Source of the DNA: Clostridiales bacterium
GTDB taxonomy: Bacteria > Bacillota > Clostridia > Oscillospirales > CAG-382
Direction of reading: 5' to 3'
DNA: 9,068 nucleotides
Assembly: GCA_004553575.1 (NCBI GenBank)
Contig: SFLA01000044.1
Span: 1 to 9,068, forward strand
Part shown: positions 6,608 to 9,068 of the stretch, piece by piece
Layout: each line of letters begins with the position of its first letter
How positions within the stretch are numbered: the first letter of the stretch is position 1
Notes under the pieces: model-generated
What the model was told of the DNA's origin: nothing
The model's input: the letters and a program-made list of their open reading frames with translations, nothing else
Databases searched by the model: none
Translations under genes and position numbers: made by a program

Positions 6608-8878
6608 TCAGCCGAGCAGAGACTCGATCCAATCTATAAGATTGTACTTGGAGAACACCGTTACGGTGACAAGCGATATGGTGGACATTATTTTTATAAG
6701 AATATCGAGCGACGGACCGACGGTATCCTTGAGCGGATCTCCGACGGTATCTCCGACGACCGCGGCATCGTGAGCGGGCGACCCCTTCTGATGTCCGGCA
6801 ATGGCGCCGGTCTCGATATACTTCTTGCCGTTATCCCATGCTCCGCCGGCGTTTCCGGTGAAGATGGCAAGCATTATGGCGGAAATGGTAGCGCCCACAA
6901 GAACGCCTCCGACAAACTCCGCTCCGAACACGAAGCCGCATACCACAGGGAAGGCGATCGCCATTATCGCGGGAGTTCTCATCTCGCGGAGCGCTCCCTG
7001 CGAAGATATCTCGATGCAGGTCTTGTAATCGGGAAGGACCTTACCCTCGAGCAGACCCTCTATCTCGCGGAACTGACGGCGTACCTCCTCGACCATGCGG
7101 CGGGCAGCCTTTGCGACCGCCTCGATAAGCATTCCGGAGAACAGGTACGGCAGTGCCGCGCCGATTATCGCACCGACCAGAGTGCGGGGATTGATTACAT
7201 TCAGCGTGATATAATCGAGCGCTCCCTTTACCAGCTCCTGCGCCGAGGTTATCGTAACGGGATCGGTATAGGCGAATATGTATGACGTCATCATCGAAAG
7301 CGTGGCGAGAGCAGCGGAGCCGATAGCGAAGCCCTTACCGATAGCTGCGGTGGTGTTGCCGACGGAATCAAGGGTATCGGTGATCTCGCGGACGTCGGCA
7401 TCGAGATAGGACATCTCGGCAATACCGCCGGCGTTGTCGGAAATGGGTCCGTAGGTGTCAACCGAAACGGTAGCCGCAACGAACGAAAGCATTCCGATAG
7501 CGGCGGAAGCGACTCCGTACATACCGGCTATCTCGTAAGAAACGAATATCGAAGCGCCGAGCACGACGCAGGGCAGCATACAGGATATCATTCCGAGCGA
7601 AAGACCCTGAGTGATGGTAAGCGCAGATCCCTCGACCGAAGACTGAGCGAGCTTAACCGTCGGTTTGTAGTCGTAGCTGGTGTAATACTCGGCAATCCTG
7701 CCGATGATAACGCCGGCAACAACACCTATCGCGGCGGAAATCCACGGAGAAATGAATCCGATATTGAACTCGACCGTATCAAAAAGCGGGATATCGCTTA
7801 CGGCACCCTCGAACATTGCGTATTCGCCGATGAACGGGCTGAAAATATACCAGGTAATTCCGAGACCGAGCAGTATGGTAAGCCCGGCGGAAATCCATGT
7901 CGCGGTGTTGAGCTCGCGGTGAGGATTATCGGAAAGCTTCTTGCGGACGAACAGCGACGCTATTCCGATAACGCAGGAAATAAGACCGACCGCAGAGAAA
8001 GCGAGCGGGAACATTATCATTGCCTTAAGTATGGCGGCATCGGCGTACACACCCTGGACAAAGAGCTCGATAGCGAGCACTGCGCCGGATATAAGCGCGC
8101 CCACGTAGCTCTCGAGCAGGTCGGAGCCGAGACCGGCTACGTCGCCGACATTGTCGCCGACATTATCGGCGATAGTTGCGGGGTTGCGGGGATCGTCCTC
8201 GGGTATATGAGCCTCGGTCTTGCCGACCAGATCGGCACCCATGTCGGCCGCCTTGGTGTATATACCGCCGCCGACACGCGCAAACATGGCGATGATCGAG
8301 CAGCCGAGCGCGTATCCCGAAAGGGTCATGGTAAAGGACGCATCGAGCCCGATAAGGCTGCTGCAGGAGCCCCAAAGCGCCTCGCCCTCGCCGGCTGCCG
8401 CACTTATCTGGTTAAGGCCGACACCAAACACAAGAAACACGATGAACAGTCCGAGCAAGGCACAGCCGGACACGCAGAGTCCCATAACCGAACCGCCCTT
8501 GAAAGCGACCTTAAGGGTCTCGGAAAGAGATCCGGTAGTGCGTGCGCGGTTGGTAACGCGGACATTCGCATAGGTGGCGATCTTCATACCGACCCAGCCG
8601 GCGGAAGCCGACATAACAGCGCCGATAATGAACGCGACCGCGGTGGACCACGATATGAGCACGCCGAGAACCACGGCGATAATAACCGCGACAACCGCCA
8701 CGATCTTATACTCATACGCGATAAACGTGTTCGCCCCGAGACGGATAGCCGCAGCGATTTCGCGCATACGGTCCGTGCCCTCCTCCATGCGGCGGACTGC
8801 GTAGAAATTAATAAACGCATATCCGAGCCCGAGGACGGCGGCGAAAATGACAAGCCCGAGAATCAGTGAAATGCTCAT
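6608..8878 (-). CDS. hppA: Membrane ion-translocating pyrophosphatase, K+-dependent, probably Na+-pumping
   Basis: This polytopic membrane pump of 756 residues hydrolyses cytoplasmic PPi and exports Na+ and/or H+. Hydrophobic segments run throughout, about 16 as in the family. Catalytic-site motifs are intact: GGGIYTKAADMGADLVGKTE (203-222), DDPRNPATIADNVGDNVGD (228-246), DTYGPISDNAGGIAEM (474-489) and GSPAHDAAVVGDTVGDPLKD (699-718). GNTTAA (507-512) has Ala511 where K+-independent enzymes carry Lys, so K+ dependence is expected. E256 in DLLESYVGA sits at the gate position typical of Na+-pumping members. This supports Na+ but does not separate it from K+-dependent H+ pumps. Two in-frame ATGs (8884, 8878) follow GAGG. 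The second has a 9-nt spacer against 3 nt for the first, so it is preferred. The gene is monocistronic between its own promoter and terminator. It probably recovers energy from the PPi released in biosynthesis, including by AsnB-type reactions. Confidence 0.96.
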   Translation of the reverse strand: MSISLILGLVIFAAVLGLGYAFINFYAVRRMEEGTDRMREIAAAIRLGANTFIAYEYKIVAVVAVIIAVVLGVLISWSTAVAFIIGAVMSASAGWVGMKIATYANVRVTNRARTTGSLSETLKVAFKGGSVMGLCVSGCALLGLFIVFLVFGVGLNQISAAAGEGEALWGSCSSLIGLDASFTMTLSGYALGCSIIAMFARVGGGIYTKAADMGADLVGKTEAHIPEDDPRNPATIADNVGDNVGDVAGLGSDLLESYVGALISGAVLAIELFVQGVYADAAILKAMIMFPLAFSAVGLISCVIGIASLFVRKKLSDNPHRELNTATWISAGLTILLGLGITWYIFSPFIGEYAMFEGAVSDIPLFDTVEFNIGFISPWISAAIGVVAGVIIGRIAEYYTSYDYKPTVKLAQSSVEGSALTITQGLSLGMISCMLPCVVLGASIFVSYEIAGMYGVASAAIGMLSFVAATVSVDTYGPISDNAGGIAEMSYLDADVREITDTLDSVGNTTAAIGKGFAIGSAALATLSMMTSYIFAYTDPVTITSAQELVKGALDYITLNVINPRTLVGAIIGAALPYLFSGMLIEAVAKAARRMVEEVRRQFREIEGLLEGKVLPDYKTCIEISSQGALREMRTPAIMAIAFPVVCGFVFGAEFVGGVLVGATISAIMLAIFTGNAGGAWDNGKKYIETGAIAGHQKGSPAHDAAVVGDTVGDPLKDTVGPSLDILIKIMSTISLVTVTVFSKYNLIDWIESLLG

Positions 8879-8896
8879 TGTCATTATCCTCTCATC

Positions 8897-8913
8897 CGGG
8901 ATTTTCGGTCCCG
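8897..8913 (-). other. Small hairpin ahead of the hppA ribosome binding site
   Basis: CGGGA (8913-8909) pairs with TCCCG (8901-8897) around a 7-nt loop in the hppA leader. It ends about 4 nt before the AGAGGA ribosome binding site (8892-8887). A 5-bp stem is modest. It may affect translation or mean nothing. Confidence 0.3.
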
Positions 8914-8968
8914 ATATTGTAAAATAATACACAGAAAGCACGGTTGCCCCATACTTCCCACGCTACAC

Positions 8969-8997
8969 ATTATATATTAAATTTTCAACAATGTCAA
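8969..8997 (-). promoter_or_regulatory. Consensus sigma-70/sigma-A promoter of hppA
   Basis: The minus strand reads TTGACA (8997-8992), exactly 17 nt, then TATAAT (8974-8969). Both hexamers match the consensus perfectly. Transcription should start near 8962, giving a leader of about 84 nt before the ATG at 8878. This implies strong, housekeeping-type expression. The spacer is AT-rich. Confidence 0.9.
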
Positions 8998-9005
8998 TAC
9001 CGAAA

Positions 9006-9064
9006 AGCAAATGTCCCGTGTTATGGTACAACTGATGGGCAGCAAATAAAAAGAAAAAGCAAAT
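9006..9064. repeat. Three copies of AGCAAAT upstream of the hppA promoter
   Basis: Direct copies lie at 9006-9012, 9041-9047 and 9058-9064, with start-to-start steps of 35 and 17 nt. They sit just upstream of the -35 box in A-rich sequence. They could be binding sites or part of an AT-rich upstream element. Chance is also plausible in such composition. Confidence 0.35.
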
Positions 9065-9068
9065 CAGA

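Noticed and set aside
7919..8869. 316-residue plus-strand open frame opposite hppA, and a similar one at 6395-7285
   Set aside because: Both are shadows of hppA. The products are rich in charged residues with low-complexity runs and show no family motif. The frame at 6395-7285 also crosses the hppA terminator and the aslA promoter.
8879..8941. Longer hppA start adding 21 residues
   Set aside because: The extension covers the ribosome binding site and leader hairpin, and it is not hydrophobic like the family's first helix.
1..9068. Mobile element, CRISPR, tRNA/rRNA, toxin-antitoxin or phage defence genes
   Set aside because: I looked on both strands and found no repeats array, transposase, tRNA-like fold or defence domain. 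All long frames are explained by five ordinary chromosomal families.

Overview
The window reads as part of a chromosome from an anaerobic Gram-positive bacterium, most likely a gut-type member of the class Clostridia. The evidence is a combination of family content (DNRLRE-containing M23 peptidase, K+-dependent and probably Na+-pumping membrane pyrophosphatase, Firmicutes-style AsnB), AG-rich Shine-Dalgarno sites, consensus sigma-A-type promoters and moderate GC content. No taxon can be fixed from sequence reading alone. All five genes lie on the minus strand, so transcription runs from high to low coordinates. There are no RNA genes, CRISPR arrays, insertion sequences or broken genes.

Layout in the direction of transcription: (1) 8997-6562, a single-gene unit. 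A near-perfect promoter (TTGACA, 17 nt, TATAAT) drives hppA, a membrane ion-pumping pyrophosphatase, which ends in a strong intrinsic terminator. (2) 6539-2635, a three-gene operon with its own good promoter (TTGAAA, 17 nt, TACAAT with a TG extension). It holds an ATP-grasp ligase of the D-aspartate ligase type (aslA), an aspartate/glutamate racemase (racD-like) and a glutamine-hydrolysing asparagine synthetase (asnB). The first two genes overlap by 8 nt, the last two are 1 nt apart, and an intrinsic terminator follows. (3) 2632-2339, an intergenic leader with a candidate promoter, an inverted repeat and a possible second terminator. (4) 2338-38, a secreted protein with DNRLRE-like and PPC-like regions and a C-terminal M23 metallopeptidase domain. 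A Shine-Dalgarno sequence at the left edge suggests another gene starts just outside the window.

The most interesting reading is that the three-gene operon makes the side-chain bridge of peptidoglycan. The racemase would supply D-Asp. The ligase would attach it through its beta-carboxyl to the side-chain amine of residue 3 of the stem peptide. The asparagine synthetase would amidate the bridge D-Asp to D-Asn, as AsnH does in Lactococcus. The chemistry of each family is established in lactic acid bacteria. Its assembly here into one tightly coupled operon is visible in the sequence, and the joint role is inferred. The neighbouring secreted M23 peptidase could be a wall hydrolase acting on the same wall, but it is transcribed separately. 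I did not find a wholly new system; this operon is the best candidate for follow-up.
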